Of a stretch of DNA of 64,000 nt, positions 18,080-25,819 are shown one piece after another. Position 1 is the first letter of the stretch. Each line of letters starts with the position of its first letter. Source of the DNA: Panacibacter microcysteis (GTDB taxonomy: Bacteria; Bacteroidota; Bacteroidia; Chitinophagales; Chitinophagaceae); NCBI RefSeq assembly GCF_015831355.1, contig NZ_JADWYR010000001.1:62001-126000 (forward strand), read 5' to 3'. A model generated the notes under the pieces. It ran no database searches. It was not told the origin of the DNA and was given only the letters and a program-made list of their open reading frames with translations. The position numbers and the translations under genes are program-made.

Positions 18080-19171
18080 CTAGGAGTTCAATATCTTGTT
18101 CTGGTGATTGATGCTTTCCATGTGCACAGCATCAAAATATTTGGTGATAAATTCCTGGCTTAACCCAAGTTTATCTCCACGATCAAATGCACGCTGCAAT
18201 ATTTCGTTCCAGCGGTTTGTTTGTAGGATGGCAACGTTGTTGTCTTTCTTGTACTGGCCAATTTTTTCTGCCACTTTCATACGCTGGCCAAGAATCTGCA
18301 TCAGTTCATCATCGAGGTGATTGATCTGCTGGCGCAGTTTTTCCAATGCTGCATGATACTCTTCGTTGGCAACATCTTCTTTACGCCATTTAATGCTGTC
18401 AAGCATTTCAGCAAGACGCTCAGGTGTTACCTGTTGCTTGGCATCGCTCCATGCTTTGTCTGGATCAATGTGCGATTCAATGATCAAACCATCGAAATCG
18501 AGGTCAATGGCTTTTTGCGCAACATCCAATAATATATCGCGACGGCCACAAATATGAGAAGGATCATTGATCATCATCATTTCGGGGTTGCGGCGTTTCA
18601 TTTCGATAGCCAGGTGCCACATCGGCGCATTGCGATACTCAGTATTGCCGTATGATGAAAAGCCACGGTGTATCAAACCAATTTGTTTGATGCCCGCTTT
18701 TGCCACACGCTCTACTGCGCCGATCCATAATTCAAGATCAGGATTGATCGGGTTTTTGATGAGCACGGGAACATCTACCCCGCGCAATGCATCTGCCACT
18801 TCCTGCACACTAAAAGGATTAACGGTTGTTCGTGCACCGATCCATAATACATCCACATCAAAGTGTAATGCATCCTGCACCTGTTTTGCTGTAGCTACTT
18901 CTACCGCTACAGGCATGCCTGTAACTTTCTTTGCTGCCTGTAACCATGGTAAACCTTTTGTACCAATGCCTTCAAAACTTCCGGGGCGTGTACGTGGCTT
19001 CCATATACCTGCACGCATTATATCTACTTTGCCGGTATTGTTTAATCTTACAGCAGTTTCCATTACCTGCTCTTCGGTCTCTGCACTACACGGACCGGAA
19101 ATAATCAATGGACGTTTTTTCCATTTCTCCTGCACCAGTTCTTTCATGGTGGTGGCATTCGTTGCTTGCAT
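18080..19171 (-). CDS. Bifunctional DAHP synthase / chorismate mutase
   Basis: Fused enzyme of about 363 residues. Residues about 20-265 are a class I-beta DAHP synthase (PEP plus erythrose 4-phosphate to DAHP), with SGPCSAE near the start, MRAGIWKPRTRPGSF, IGARTTVNPF and NDPSHICGRRD. Residues about 270-355 are an AroQ-type chorismate mutase helix bundle (LRQQINHLDDELMQILGQRM, then KKDNNVAILQTNRW). In such fusions the mutase part usually makes the synthase sensitive to prephenate or chorismate. I prefer the ATG at 19171 over the TTG two codons earlier. The 5' leader (about 19184-19225) is rich in AAC repeats. It feeds aroB-aroA-aroC downstream. Confidence 0.95.
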   Translation of the reverse strand: MQATNATTMKELVQEKWKKRPLIISGPCSAETEEQVMETAVRLNNTGKVDIMRAGIWKPRTRPGSFEGIGTKGLPWLQAAKKVTGMPVAVEVATAKQVQDALHFDVDVLWIGARTTVNPFSVQEVADALRGVDVPVLIKNPINPDLELWIGAVERVAKAGIKQIGLIHRGFSSYGNTEYRNAPMWHLAIEMKRRNPEMMMINDPSHICGRRDILLDVAQKAIDLDFDGLIIESHIDPDKAWSDAKQQVTPERLAEMLDSIKWRKEDVANEEYHAALEKLRQQINHLDDELMQILGQRMKVAEKIGQYKKDNNVAILQTNRWNEILQRAFDRGDKLGLSQEFITKYFDAVHMESINHQNKILNS

Positions 19172-19249
19172 ATTCAAGGGACTTTATGTTGTTGTATGTT
19201 GTTGTTGTCTGTTGTTGTTGTTATATTTTGTTACCAGCTTTTGATCGTT

Positions 19250-19430
19250 GTGGCATCGCCTGTTGTGTCACTCACTTGTGCGTTCGGAAGAAAAGGCATC
19301 AAAGCAATGATGCAACAGGCATTAAGTAAAACACATTGTTTATTGTGTGCTGTTTCATTTACATCCTTCAGCACAAGAGTGCGACGCAACGAAAGCTTCA
19401 TGCTTGTTCAACAGCCCTGGCTCAAAAAAA
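19250..19430. repeat. Paired inverted repeat: subfamily B then subfamily A
   Basis: A B core on the minus strand (19262-19279, preceded by TGGCATCGCC) faces an A core on the plus strand (19373-19390, ending CTGGCTCAAAAAAA). The two arms are inverted and about 93 bases apart, so the locus looks like an element with imperfect terminal inverted repeats. It lies just after the DEAD-box helicase stop. Confidence 0.85.
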
Positions 19431-19461
19431 TTTCTGACATCCCTTTAGGGCATGGAACAAC

Positions 19462-21171
19462 TTACCTGCTGTTCGCATCGTTCATTCTTATTCTTCTGCC
19501 TTTGTAATTCTTGCCATCAATTGCACGAATCATTTGTTTGGCCGCACCACTTTCTATTTCTATCCAGCTGTTCATCTCTTTCATATCTATTCTGCCGAGT
19601 ACATCTTTGGTAAGTTCACTCATATCCAGGATAAACTGCAGAAAACTCGCTTTATAAAAGCCATCTTTGGTACCAAGGTTTACAAACAATCTTGTAGTAC
19701 CCCCGTTGCTGTTAAACTCTCTTCTTTCTCCACGGCCTGCACCGCGCTCTGCCCTGTTAAAACGATCATCTCCACGCCTGTTGCCCCTGTCATCCCGGTT
19801 AAAGCCATCTCTTTGTGCACGGTCTCTTGGGTCTCTGCGTTGTTCCCTTATGTTGAGGTCTTCCGCATTTTCGTAATATTTCAAAAACCTGTCAAACTCT
19901 GTGGCGGCAACCCTTTGCAGCACTTCTTCTTTACTTACATCGGCAAATTTTTCTGCCATCATAGGCAGGTAGGTTTCATAATCGCCATGGCTGATATCTG
20001 TCTGTAACAGTTTCTCCATAAACCCAAAGAACTGCTTGCGGCAAACATCTTTACCTGTTGGCACTTCCAGCTTATGAAACTGCGATTGTACCATGCGCTC
20101 AATCTGCTTTAGCCTGCCTACTTCGCGGCTGTGTACAATGCTCATACAGATGCCCATATTGCCGGCACGGCCTGTTCTGCCGCTGCGGTGGGTGTACACT
20201 TCTATATCATCGGGCAGTTCGTAATTGATTACGTGCGTTATACCCTGTACATCTATGCCACGGGCTGCTACGTCTGTTGCTATCAATAGCTGCAGGGTCT
20301 TATCACGAAACTGGCCCATCACTACATCTCTCTGCTGTTGTGTAAGATCTCCGTGCAGTGCGTCTATATCATATCCTTCACGCGTAAGTTTCTCTGCAAT
20401 GTTTTGCGCGTCGGCCTTTGTTCTTGTAAAAATGATACCATATATACCGGGGTTGAAATCTATTAAACGCTTCAACGCCTCGTAGCGGTGATGTGCCGCC
20501 ACTACATAGTACTGGTGATCGATATTTTTATTGGCTGTATTGGCTTTGCCTACCGTTACTTCCACAGGATCTTTCATGTATTTTTTACTAACCCTGCGTA
20601 TTTCCGGCGGCATGGTTGCACTAAACAACCAGGTACTTTCGCGCTGTGGGGTATTTTTCAGAATGAGTTCAATATCGTCCTGGAAACCCATGTTCAGCAT
20701 TTCATCAGCTTCATCGAGCACCACATATTTTATTTGCTCGAGATTGATGGCTTTACGTTCTATCAGGTCTATCAACCTGCCTGGTGTAGCTACAACTATC
20801 TGAATGCCGCGTTTAAGTTCTCTTATCTGCTGCCCGATAGATGTACCACCATACACAGCAATTGCATTGATTGCGTGTATGTGTTTTTTAAAGAGCTCTA
20901 CTTCATTTACAATTTGTATACACAGTTCACGCGTGGGGCAAACCACCAATGCCTGCGGATATTTATCGTTTTCATTTATTACCTGCAACAATGGTAAACC
21001 GAATGCTGCTGTTTTACCTGTACCTGTTTGTGCCAGCCCTATAAAATCTTTTGTGCCGCTCAGTAGAACAGGTATCGCTTTTTCCTGGATGGATGTAGGA
21101 TTAACGAAGCCTAATTCACTGGTAGCCTTTACCAATCGCTCCTCTAACCCCAATTCTTCAAATGTTATCAT
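19462..21171 (-). CDS. DEAD-box ATP-dependent RNA helicase with DbpA-type RNA-binding domain
   Basis: A 569-residue RNA helicase. Motifs in order: Q motif in GFVNPTSIQEKAIP, AQTGTGKT (47-54), PTREL (79-83), ATPGR, DEAD (153-156), SAT (184-186), and HRSGRTGRAG of the second RecA domain. After residue 440 comes an Arg/Gly/Asp-rich linker and then an RNA-binding module (RLFVNLGTKDGFYKASFLQF to the end) of the DbpA/CsdA type. It probably acts in ribosome assembly or cold-shock RNA remodelling. It sits between tyrA and the DAHP synthase gene but has its own promoter-like box and flanking repeats, so it is probably a separate transcription unit. Confidence 0.9.
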   Translation of the reverse strand: MITFEELGLEERLVKATSELGFVNPTSIQEKAIPVLLSGTKDFIGLAQTGTGKTAAFGLPLLQVINENDKYPQALVVCPTRELCIQIVNEVELFKKHIHAINAIAVYGGTSIGQQIRELKRGIQIVVATPGRLIDLIERKAINLEQIKYVVLDEADEMLNMGFQDDIELILKNTPQRESTWLFSATMPPEIRRVSKKYMKDPVEVTVGKANTANKNIDHQYYVVAAHHRYEALKRLIDFNPGIYGIIFTRTKADAQNIAEKLTREGYDIDALHGDLTQQQRDVVMGQFRDKTLQLLIATDVAARGIDVQGITHVINYELPDDIEVYTHRSGRTGRAGNMGICMSIVHSREVGRLKQIERMVQSQFHKLEVPTGKDVCRKQFFGFMEKLLQTDISHGDYETYLPMMAEKFADVSKEEVLQRVAATEFDRFLKYYENAEDLNIREQRRDPRDRAQRDGFNRDDRGNRRGDDRFNRAERGAGRGERREFNSNGGTTRLFVNLGTKDGFYKASFLQFILDMSELTKDVLGRIDMKEMNSWIEIESGAAKQMIRAIDGKNYKGRRIRMNDANSR

Positions 21172-21190
21172 TACGTTTTAAAATTTGCCG

Positions 21191-21198
21191 CAAAGGTA
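21191..21198 (-). promoter_or_regulatory. Putative -7 promoter box of the DEAD-box helicase gene
   Basis: TACCTTTG on the minus strand matches TAnnTTTG, about 20 bases before the ATG at 21171. No clear -33 TTTG is seen at the expected spacing. Confidence 0.45.
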
Positions 21199-21293
21199 GA
21201 CCATGATTTCAAGGTTTTTACTTAATATCCTGTTTATTTATCACCTGTTAGCGGCTTTTATTGTTTTATTTTTTAATATCAGCTGTTTGTTAT

Positions 21294-21548
21294 TATGGCA
21301 TCGCCTGTTGTGTCACTCACTGGTGCGTTCCGTTTTTATGGCGGCTGCAGCGTGCTGTTTCTGCAAGCCAGCAGCCGATCACTTACCATTATTGCACTGC
21401 ATGGACAGGCAATAGCAACATGTACCAGTAAAAACGGTGTACCAAAGCCTGGCGTGCATTTGTACGCTGTATGTGCTGAATAATGAACAGGATGTACAAG
21501 AGTGCGACGCAACGATGCTTAATAGCAGTACCATAAGCCTGGCTCAAA
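21294..21548. repeat. Paired inverted repeat: subfamily B then subfamily A
   Basis: B core on the minus strand (21307-21324, followed by GTGCGTTCCGTTTTTATGGC) and A core on the plus strand (21496-21513, ending CCTGGCTCAAAGA), about 170 bases apart. Same layout as at 19250-19430. It lies between the tyrA stop and the helicase start. I see no gene in the interval. Confidence 0.85.
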
Positions 21549-21560
21549 GAACTTCTTTTA

Positions 21561-22409
21561 CTATTTTATTATTCGTTTGATCTTATTGGCATTTTCCATT
21601 AACTCATACAAATAATCTATATTTTCTTTTTCGAGGCATGCTTTGAATTTTCTTAACTGCGAGATATGTTCGTTCAAAACATCCAATACATTCTCCCTGT
21701 TTTGCATAAAGATGGGCGCCCACATGGCGGGGCTGCTCTTTGCCAGCCTTACCGTACTCTCAAAACCACCGCCCGCAAGTTCGAAAATGGCGTCTTCTTC
21801 TCTTTCCTTTTCCAGCACTGTATTGGCCAGCGCAAAAGATGTAATGTGTGAAATATGACTTACGTATGCTGCATGTATGTCGTGCGCTTCTGCCTCCATA
21901 TATACGATATGCATGCCAAGCGCTTTGTAAATGTCTTCAATGATTTTTACTGCGGAGGGATCACTTTTTTCCTTCTCGCATATAACGCAGGCGCGCCCGG
22001 TAAAAGAATCTTTGGTTGCGGCCTCGGGGCCGCTATACTCTGTACCCCACATAGGATGCGTTGCTACAAAACGCTTTCTCATGGGGTAGTTTGCTACGGC
22101 TTTACATAATGCAAGTTTTGTAGAACCTGCATCTACAACAATCTGCTTTTCTGTTATCATACCCATGATCTTTTGCATGGTGGGTATGGTTATATCTACC
22201 GGAATGGCCACATATATCAGATCTGCTTTACTGATGGCTTCTTCAAGTGGTAATGCTTCATCTACTATACCTAACTGAAATGCCTTTTCCTGAGTTTCCC
22301 TGCGGTTAAAAACGCCGGTAATACTTTTAGCAAAACCTTTTTCTTTTAGTGCCAGTGCAAATGAGCCACCAATCAACCCCACGCCAACTATCGTAACATT
22401 ATTAAACAT
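21561..22409 (-). CDS. tyrA: Prephenate dehydrogenase
   Basis: Oxidative decarboxylation of prephenate to 4-hydroxyphenylpyruvate, the Tyr branch. The 282 residues begin with the NAD(P)-binding GVGLIGGS (9-16). Later come THPMWGTEYSGP, the substrate-binding block with its conserved His, and SHISH. No chorismate mutase or ACT domain is attached; the mutase is on the DAHP synthase gene. The ATG overlaps the end of the aminotransferase gene by eight bases, so translation is probably coupled. Confidence 0.93.
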   Translation of the reverse strand: MFNNVTIVGVGLIGGSFALALKEKGFAKSITGVFNRRETQEKAFQLGIVDEALPLEEAISKADLIYVAIPVDITIPTMQKIMGMITEKQIVVDAGSTKLALCKAVANYPMRKRFVATHPMWGTEYSGPEAATKDSFTGRACVICEKEKSDPSAVKIIEDIYKALGMHIVYMEAEAHDIHAAYVSHISHITSFALANTVLEKEREEDAIFELAGGGFESTVRLAKSSPAMWAPIFMQNRENVLDVLNEHISQLRKFKACLEKENIDYLYELMENANKIKRIIK

Positions 22410-23577
22410 TTTCTGGAGCCTTTACATTTTTTATGCGCTTTATTGCTTCTTCAAACTTTTCAATACTTCCGCATAAGCTAATGCGAATATATTTTTCCCC
22501 GGCACTGCCAAATATGCCGCCTGGCGTAATAAATACATTGCTGTTGTACAACACTTCATCACTAAGTTCATAACCATTTTTGTAAGCCGATGGAATGCGT
22601 GCCCACATAAACATACCAACCTGCTCTCCCGAGTAATGACATTGCAGCATATCCAGCAGTTCATACACTTTTGCTCGCCGCGCACGATATATATCGTTTA
22701 CACTGTCGTACCATTCTTTACCAAGGCTCAAAGCCTTTGCAGCAGCCAGTTGCAGGGGCAGGAACATGCCACTGTCCATGTTGCTCTTAAAACGGATAAC
22801 CTCGTCTATCCTCTCTTTTGCTCCACATAAAACACCTATGCGCCAGCCTGCCATATTTTGAGATTTACTGAGGGAGTTTAATTCCACAACCACATCTTTG
22901 GCGCCTTCGAGGCTAAGCAGGCTCATAGGCTGATCGTTGAGTATAAAACTGTACGGGTTATCATGACAAACGAGTATGTTATGCTTTTTTGCGAAGCTTA
23001 TAAGGGGTGTATACATATCTACAGATGCAACCTGGCCGGTTGGCATATGCGGATAGTTAACCCACATCAATTTTACTTTTGAAAGATCTTTTTGTTCCAA
23101 CTCGTTGAAATCAGGGAAATACCGGTTCTCCTCTTTCAGGTCATAATCCACACAAATACCGCCTGCTAATTTAACTGCACTTCTATAGGTAGGATAGCCG
23201 GGATTGGGCACCAGCACTTCATCACCTTCGTTGAGGTAAGTCATACAAATATGCATAATGCCTTCTTTACTGCCGATTAAAGGCAATATCTCCGACTCAG
23301 GATTGAGCGTAACGCTATACCATTGCCGGTACCAGTCTGCAAAAGCTTTACGCAATAAAGGAGAGCCTTTGTAATTCTGGTACGCATGAACGTTTGGTTT
23401 CACACTTTCTTCATTCAGCACTTTTATTACATCAGGGTGTGGCGGAAGATCGGGGCTTCCAATGCCAAGATTGATGATGTTTTTGCCCTGCCTGTTGAGC
23501 TCATCTATCTCACGAAGCTTTTGGGAAAAATAATACTCTCCTATGCCTTCGAGTCTTTTTGCTGTAGTAATATTCAT
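22402..23577 (-). CDS. Class I/II aminotransferase (probable aromatic aminotransferase)
   Basis: A 391-residue fold-type I PLP enzyme. The PLP lysine is Lys238 in SLSKSQNMAGWR, the ring-binding Asp is Asp206 and Tyr209 follows (CHDNPYS). The substrate loop reads YPHMPTG in place of the usual P-N-N-P-T-G. Its place between pheA (11-base gap) and tyrA (8-base overlap) strongly suggests that it transaminates phenylpyruvate and 4-hydroxyphenylpyruvate to Phe and Tyr. By sequence alone it could also be an LL-diaminopimelate-like or aspartate aminotransferase. Under control of the attenuator upstream of pheA. Confidence 0.88.
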   Translation of the reverse strand: MNITTAKRLEGIGEYYFSQKLREIDELNRQGKNIINLGIGSPDLPPHPDVIKVLNEESVKPNVHAYQNYKGSPLLRKAFADWYRQWYSVTLNPESEILPLIGSKEGIMHICMTYLNEGDEVLVPNPGYPTYRSAVKLAGGICVDYDLKEENRYFPDFNELEQKDLSKVKLMWVNYPHMPTGQVASVDMYTPLISFAKKHNILVCHDNPYSFILNDQPMSLLSLEGAKDVVVELNSLSKSQNMAGWRIGVLCGAKERIDEVIRFKSNMDSGMFLPLQLAAAKALSLGKEWYDSVNDIYRARRAKVYELLDMLQCHYSGEQVGMFMWARIPSAYKNGYELSDEVLYNSNVFITPGGIFGSAGEKYIRISLCGSIEKFEEAIKRIKNVKAPENV

Positions 23578-23588
23578 AAAGCCGTTCG

Positions 23589-24473
23589 TTAGAATGTAAT
23601 GGTTGCTCCTTTTTTATAAATACCATACACGGTTACATCGCCGGTTAATGGTCTTATGTCTTCGATAACCTTATTAAATTGTTCGAGTGAATCAAACTCC
23701 ATATCTACACCAAACATATAATGCCAGTCGGTTTCGGGAATCGGGAAACTTTGTAGTTTGGAAAGATCTACACCACCATTGGCAATCCTGGTAAGTACTT
23801 TAGCCAGGCTGCCACGCGAATTGTCTGTAAAGAAGGTAACCGTTGCTTTGTTGGCACCTTCGACAGGCACTTTTGGAACATCTGGTTGTAACACCAGAAA
23901 TCTTGTGTAGTTGTGTTTTACCGTATGAATATCCGGTGCAATAACATTGAGATTATATAAATCTGCTGCGAGCGTACTTGCAATGGCGGCAATATGTTTG
24001 CTTTTGTGCTGGTGAACAAGTTTAGCGCTTAATGCTGTGTCTTCTGTTTCGACTAGTTTCCAGTTGTGTTTATCCAGAAACCTGAGACATTGCTGGATAG
24101 CCATGGGATGAGAGTGTACCTCTTTGATATCATCCAGTGCTACCCCGTGATTAACAAGCAGGTTTTGCCGTATCTGCAGATACACTTCACCCACGATACA
24201 TAACCCGCTTTTGCGCAGGAGATTGTAGTTTCCCAATATGCTGCCTGCAATGGAGTTTTCTATTGCCATAATGCCGCCGTTACTGGCTTTTTTATCGGAA
24301 GCTATTTTTAGTACATCACTAAAAGTAGGGCAACAGATGACGTCTACTTCGTCTCCAAAAAAATTACGGGCCGCCACCTGGTGAAAACTACCTTCAAAGC
24401 CCTGGATTGAGATTTTTGTTGTTTTTTTTATCACGTTTATTCCGTTCAATTGTTCGTCATGTTGTGTTTTCAT
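23589..24473 (-). CDS. pheA: Prephenate dehydratase with ACT domain
   Basis: Converts prephenate to phenylpyruvate in the Phe branch. The 294 residues have a periplasmic-binding-like catalytic domain (from IQGFEGSFHQVAA, with the conserved HNYTRFLVL) and a C-terminal ACT domain (ATVTFFTDNSRGSLAKVL) that usually binds Phe for feedback inhibition. No mutase domain is fused. It is the first structural gene of the pheA-aminotransferase-tyrA operon. Its ATG lies 20 bases downstream of the U-tract of a strong intrinsic terminator, the end of an attenuator with a Phe/Tyr leader peptide (24494-24630). So it is regulated both by feedback and, by inference, by tRNA charging. Confidence 0.94.
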   Translation of the reverse strand: MKTQHDEQLNGINVIKKTTKISIQGFEGSFHQVAARNFFGDEVDVICCPTFSDVLKIASDKKASNGGIMAIENSIAGSILGNYNLLRKSGLCIVGEVYLQIRQNLLVNHGVALDDIKEVHSHPMAIQQCLRFLDKHNWKLVETEDTALSAKLVHQHKSKHIAAIASTLAADLYNLNVIAPDIHTVKHNYTRFLVLQPDVPKVPVEGANKATVTFFTDNSRGSLAKVLTRIANGGVDLSKLQSFPIPETDWHYMFGVDMEFDSLEQFNKVIEDIRPLTGDVTVYGIYKKGATITF

Positions 24474-24493
24474 TTTGTACGGTGTATTAAGGT

Positions 24494-24523
24494 TAAAAAA
24501 AATCCCGGCTTTTCGCCGGGATT
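24494..24523 (-). terminator. Attenuator terminator in the pheA leader
   Basis: On the minus strand AATCCCGGC - GAAAA - GCCGGGATT (24523-24501) is followed at once by a run of T's (24500-24494). A nine-bp GC-rich perfect stem with a U-tract, 20 bases before the pheA ATG, fits an intrinsic terminator inside an operon leader, not at the end of a gene. Confidence 0.9.
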
Positions 24524-24543
24524 GTATGCTGATGATTTAATAT

Positions 24544-24630
24544 TCATGATCTTGCAAATACAACCCCGCCTGCTTTTGTAAAGTAGAAATAATAGAAATA
24601 AAAAAAGCTGTATTTACCTGCTGTTATCAT
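24544..24630 (-). CDS. Phe/Tyr leader peptide of the pheA operon
   Basis: A 28-residue open frame ATG (24630) to TGA (24544), reading MITAGKYS-FFYFYYFYF-TKAGGVVFARS. Residues 9-17 are nine Phe and Tyr codons in a row, and Tyr7 and Phe25 add two more (six Phe and five Tyr in total). These amino acids are the end products of the downstream pheA and tyrA genes. An in-frame ATG two codons upstream would add Met-Gln but overlaps the promoter's predicted start, so I use the later ATG. The predicted transcription start is within a few bases of this ATG, so the leader may be translated as a leaderless or near-leaderless message. There is no Shine-Dalgarno sequence. Confidence 0.88.
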   Translation of the reverse strand: MITAGKYSFFYFYYFYFTKAGGVVFARS

Positions 24631-24636
24631 TTGCAT

Positions 24637-24667
24637 CAAATGTAAAAAGAATGTACTGGTATGCAAA
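24637..24667 (-). promoter_or_regulatory. Bacteroidota-type promoter of the pheA operon
   Basis: On the minus strand TTTG (24667-24664), a 19-base spacer, then TACATTTG (24644-24637). This matches the Bacteroidota primary-sigma consensus of TTTG near -33 and TAnnTTTG near -7 with typical spacing. The start would fall at about 24631-24634, just before the leader peptide ATG. Confidence 0.8.
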
Positions 24668-24786
24668 TTTTTTTTCAATATAATAAACGAGTGTTCGTTT
24701 AAAATATTTTTAGAAACAGATTAATATTCAGGAAATAAATCAATAAAGGAAGAAATTCAGTAGAAAATTTTTAAAAAGCTACAAAT

Positions 24787-24816
24787 AAAAAAGCCCTCCT
24801 GTAGAAACAGGACGGC
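24787..24816 (-). terminator. Intrinsic terminator of the small lipoprotein gene
   Basis: Stem GCC-C-TCCTGT / ACAGGA-C-GGC (24793-24802, 24807-24816) with one C-C mismatch and an AGAA loop. On the minus strand it is followed by six T's (24792-24787). It closes the gene at 24916-25110 and isolates it from the pheA promoter. Confidence 0.8.
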
Positions 24817-24915
24817 CTCTAACGATTGCTTGCCATATGAAAATTTTTACGGTTACCTACCCTGTCAGCAAGCTTTGACTTTACACGAATCTTTACCAGA
24901 GTAACCTTATAATTT

Positions 24916-25110
24916 TTAGTGTTTAGTAGTATCTACAGCTGTAGAGTCAGTTTTAACTGTAGTATCAACGATTGGAGCTGTTGCTGTGTCAACCATTGGA
25001 GCTACTGCTGTTGTATCAACTGCAGAAGAATCAGTTGCATTTTCAGTTGATTCACCTGAACCGCAAGCTGCGAAAGCGCCAAGCGCTAATACGAATAATA
25101 CTTTTTTCAT
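24916..25110 (-). CDS. Small Thr/Asp/Val-rich lipoprotein
   Basis: A 64-residue lipoprotein precursor. Signal peptide residues 1-15 end in the lipobox GAFAAC with lipidated Cys16. The mature part is low complexity, with repeated units of the type T-A-x-x-x-V-D-T, and has no recognisable domain. It is divergent from the ECF sigma gene. Both carry the same promoter-like motif, so I infer that it belongs to the sigma factor's regulon. It might be a target or an envelope sensor of that system. Followed by a terminator at 24787-24816. Confidence 0.85.
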   Translation of the reverse strand: MKKVLFVLALGAFAACGSGESTENATDSSAVDTTAVAPMVDTATAPIVDTTVKTDSTAVDTTKH

Positions 25111-25140
25111 TGTTATCTTTTTTGTGAGTGAATTTTATAT

Positions 25141-25168
25141 TAATACCCTGTTTGAAGAAAGGTAACCC
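25141..25168 (-). promoter_or_regulatory. Putative ECF promoter of the small lipoprotein gene
   Basis: On the minus strand GGGTTAC (25168-25162), 14 bases, GGTATTA (25147-25141), about 30 bases before the ATG at 25110. The same two boxes occur in the opposite direction before the sigma gene. Confidence 0.6.
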
Positions 25169-25210
25169 CGCATCCGAAAAATTTTTAAAAAATTTTTTAA
25201 AGAACCCTTT

Positions 25211-25239
25211 GGGTTACTTTTACGCTCTAAAAGGTATTA
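25211..25239 (+). promoter_or_regulatory. Putative autoregulated ECF promoter of the sigma gene
   Basis: GGGTTAC (25211-25217), 15 bases, GGTATTA (25233-25239), 13 bases before the GTG start. It matches the divergent copy at 25141-25168 in both boxes and has a similar T-rich start of the spacer. This is the pattern of an ECF factor that controls itself. Confidence 0.6.
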
Positions 25240-25252
25240 AATTCGGACTAAG

Positions 25253-25819
25253 GTGAAAGCTGAGATAAACGAACAAATTTTATTGCGGGGTTTGGTAGAA
25301 AACGATTCAAAGGCAATCGAAGCCATATATAAAGACAACTTTAATATGGTGCAAGCTTTTATCCTTAACAATAATGGTTCCTATGACGATGCGAGGGATA
25401 TCTTTCAGGAAGCGATGATTACGCTTTATGAAAAAGCAAAAAGTGAATCATTTGTATTGACCTGCCAGATAAAAACCTATGTTTATTCTGTCTGTCGCCG
25501 CCTTTGGCTTAAGCGCTTACAGCAAATGGGCAGGTATGTGGCAGCAGGTGAAAACCTGGAAGAAACCGTGCCGGTTGAAGAAGACCTGGAACTACACGAA
25601 AAAAGAAATGCAGAGTTTGCTATAATGGAAAGAGCAATGGGCAGTTTGGGTGAACCCTGTAAAGGATTGCTGAATGCTTATTACATAGAGAAAAAAGGTA
25701 TGACGGAAATTGCACTGCAATTCGGTTACACCAACGCAGATAACGCAAAGAACCAGAAATATAAATGTCTCATGCGGCTGAAGAAACTATTCTTCGCACA
25801 ATACAATATAGGAGAGTGA
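25253..25819 (+). CDS. ECF RNA polymerase sigma factor
   Basis: A 188-residue sigma-70 family protein of the extracytoplasmic-function type. Region 2 is visible around YDDARDIFQEAMITLYEKAK (residues about 43-62), and region 4 with its helix-turn-helix is the segment MTEIALQFGYTNADNAKNQK near residue 155. There is no region 3. The start is GTG. Its TGA overlaps the ATG of the next gene (TGATG), so it is translationally coupled to the protease/anti-sigma-like gene. It probably transcribes itself and the divergent lipoprotein gene. Confidence 0.9.
   Translation: MKAEINEQILLRGLVENDSKAIEAIYKDNFNMVQAFILNNNGSYDDARDIFQEAMITLYEKAKSESFVLTCQIKTYVYSVCRRLWLKRLQQMGRYVAAGENLEETVPVEEDLELHEKRNAEFAIMERAMGSLGEPCKGLLNAYYIEKKGMTEIALQFGYTNADNAKNQKYKCLMRLKKLFFAQYNIGE

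Larger units (their letters stand above)
24494..24630 (-). promoter_or_regulatory. Ribosome-mediated Phe/Tyr attenuator
   Basis: Four segments are visible on the minus strand. Segment 1 (24617-24609, GTAAATACA, codons 5-7 of the leader) can pair with segment 2 (24562-24554, TGTATTTGC), nine bp with one G-U. Segment 2, extended as GGGGTTGTAT (24567-24558), can instead pair with segment 3, ATACAATCCC (24527-24518), ten bp with one G-U. Segment 3 includes the 5' arm of the terminator, whose 3' arm is segment 4. A ribosome stalled in the Phe/Tyr codons would cover segment 1, free segment 2, form 2:3 and prevent termination. A ribosome reaching the stop codon would cover segment 2 and allow the terminator. 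The pairings are seen in the sequence; the regulation is inferred. Confidence 0.88.

Noticed and set aside
19178-19249. AAC-rich leader before the DAHP synthase gene as a second attenuator
   Set aside because: No start codon with aromatic codons and no terminator hairpin; the sequence is a simple repeat.
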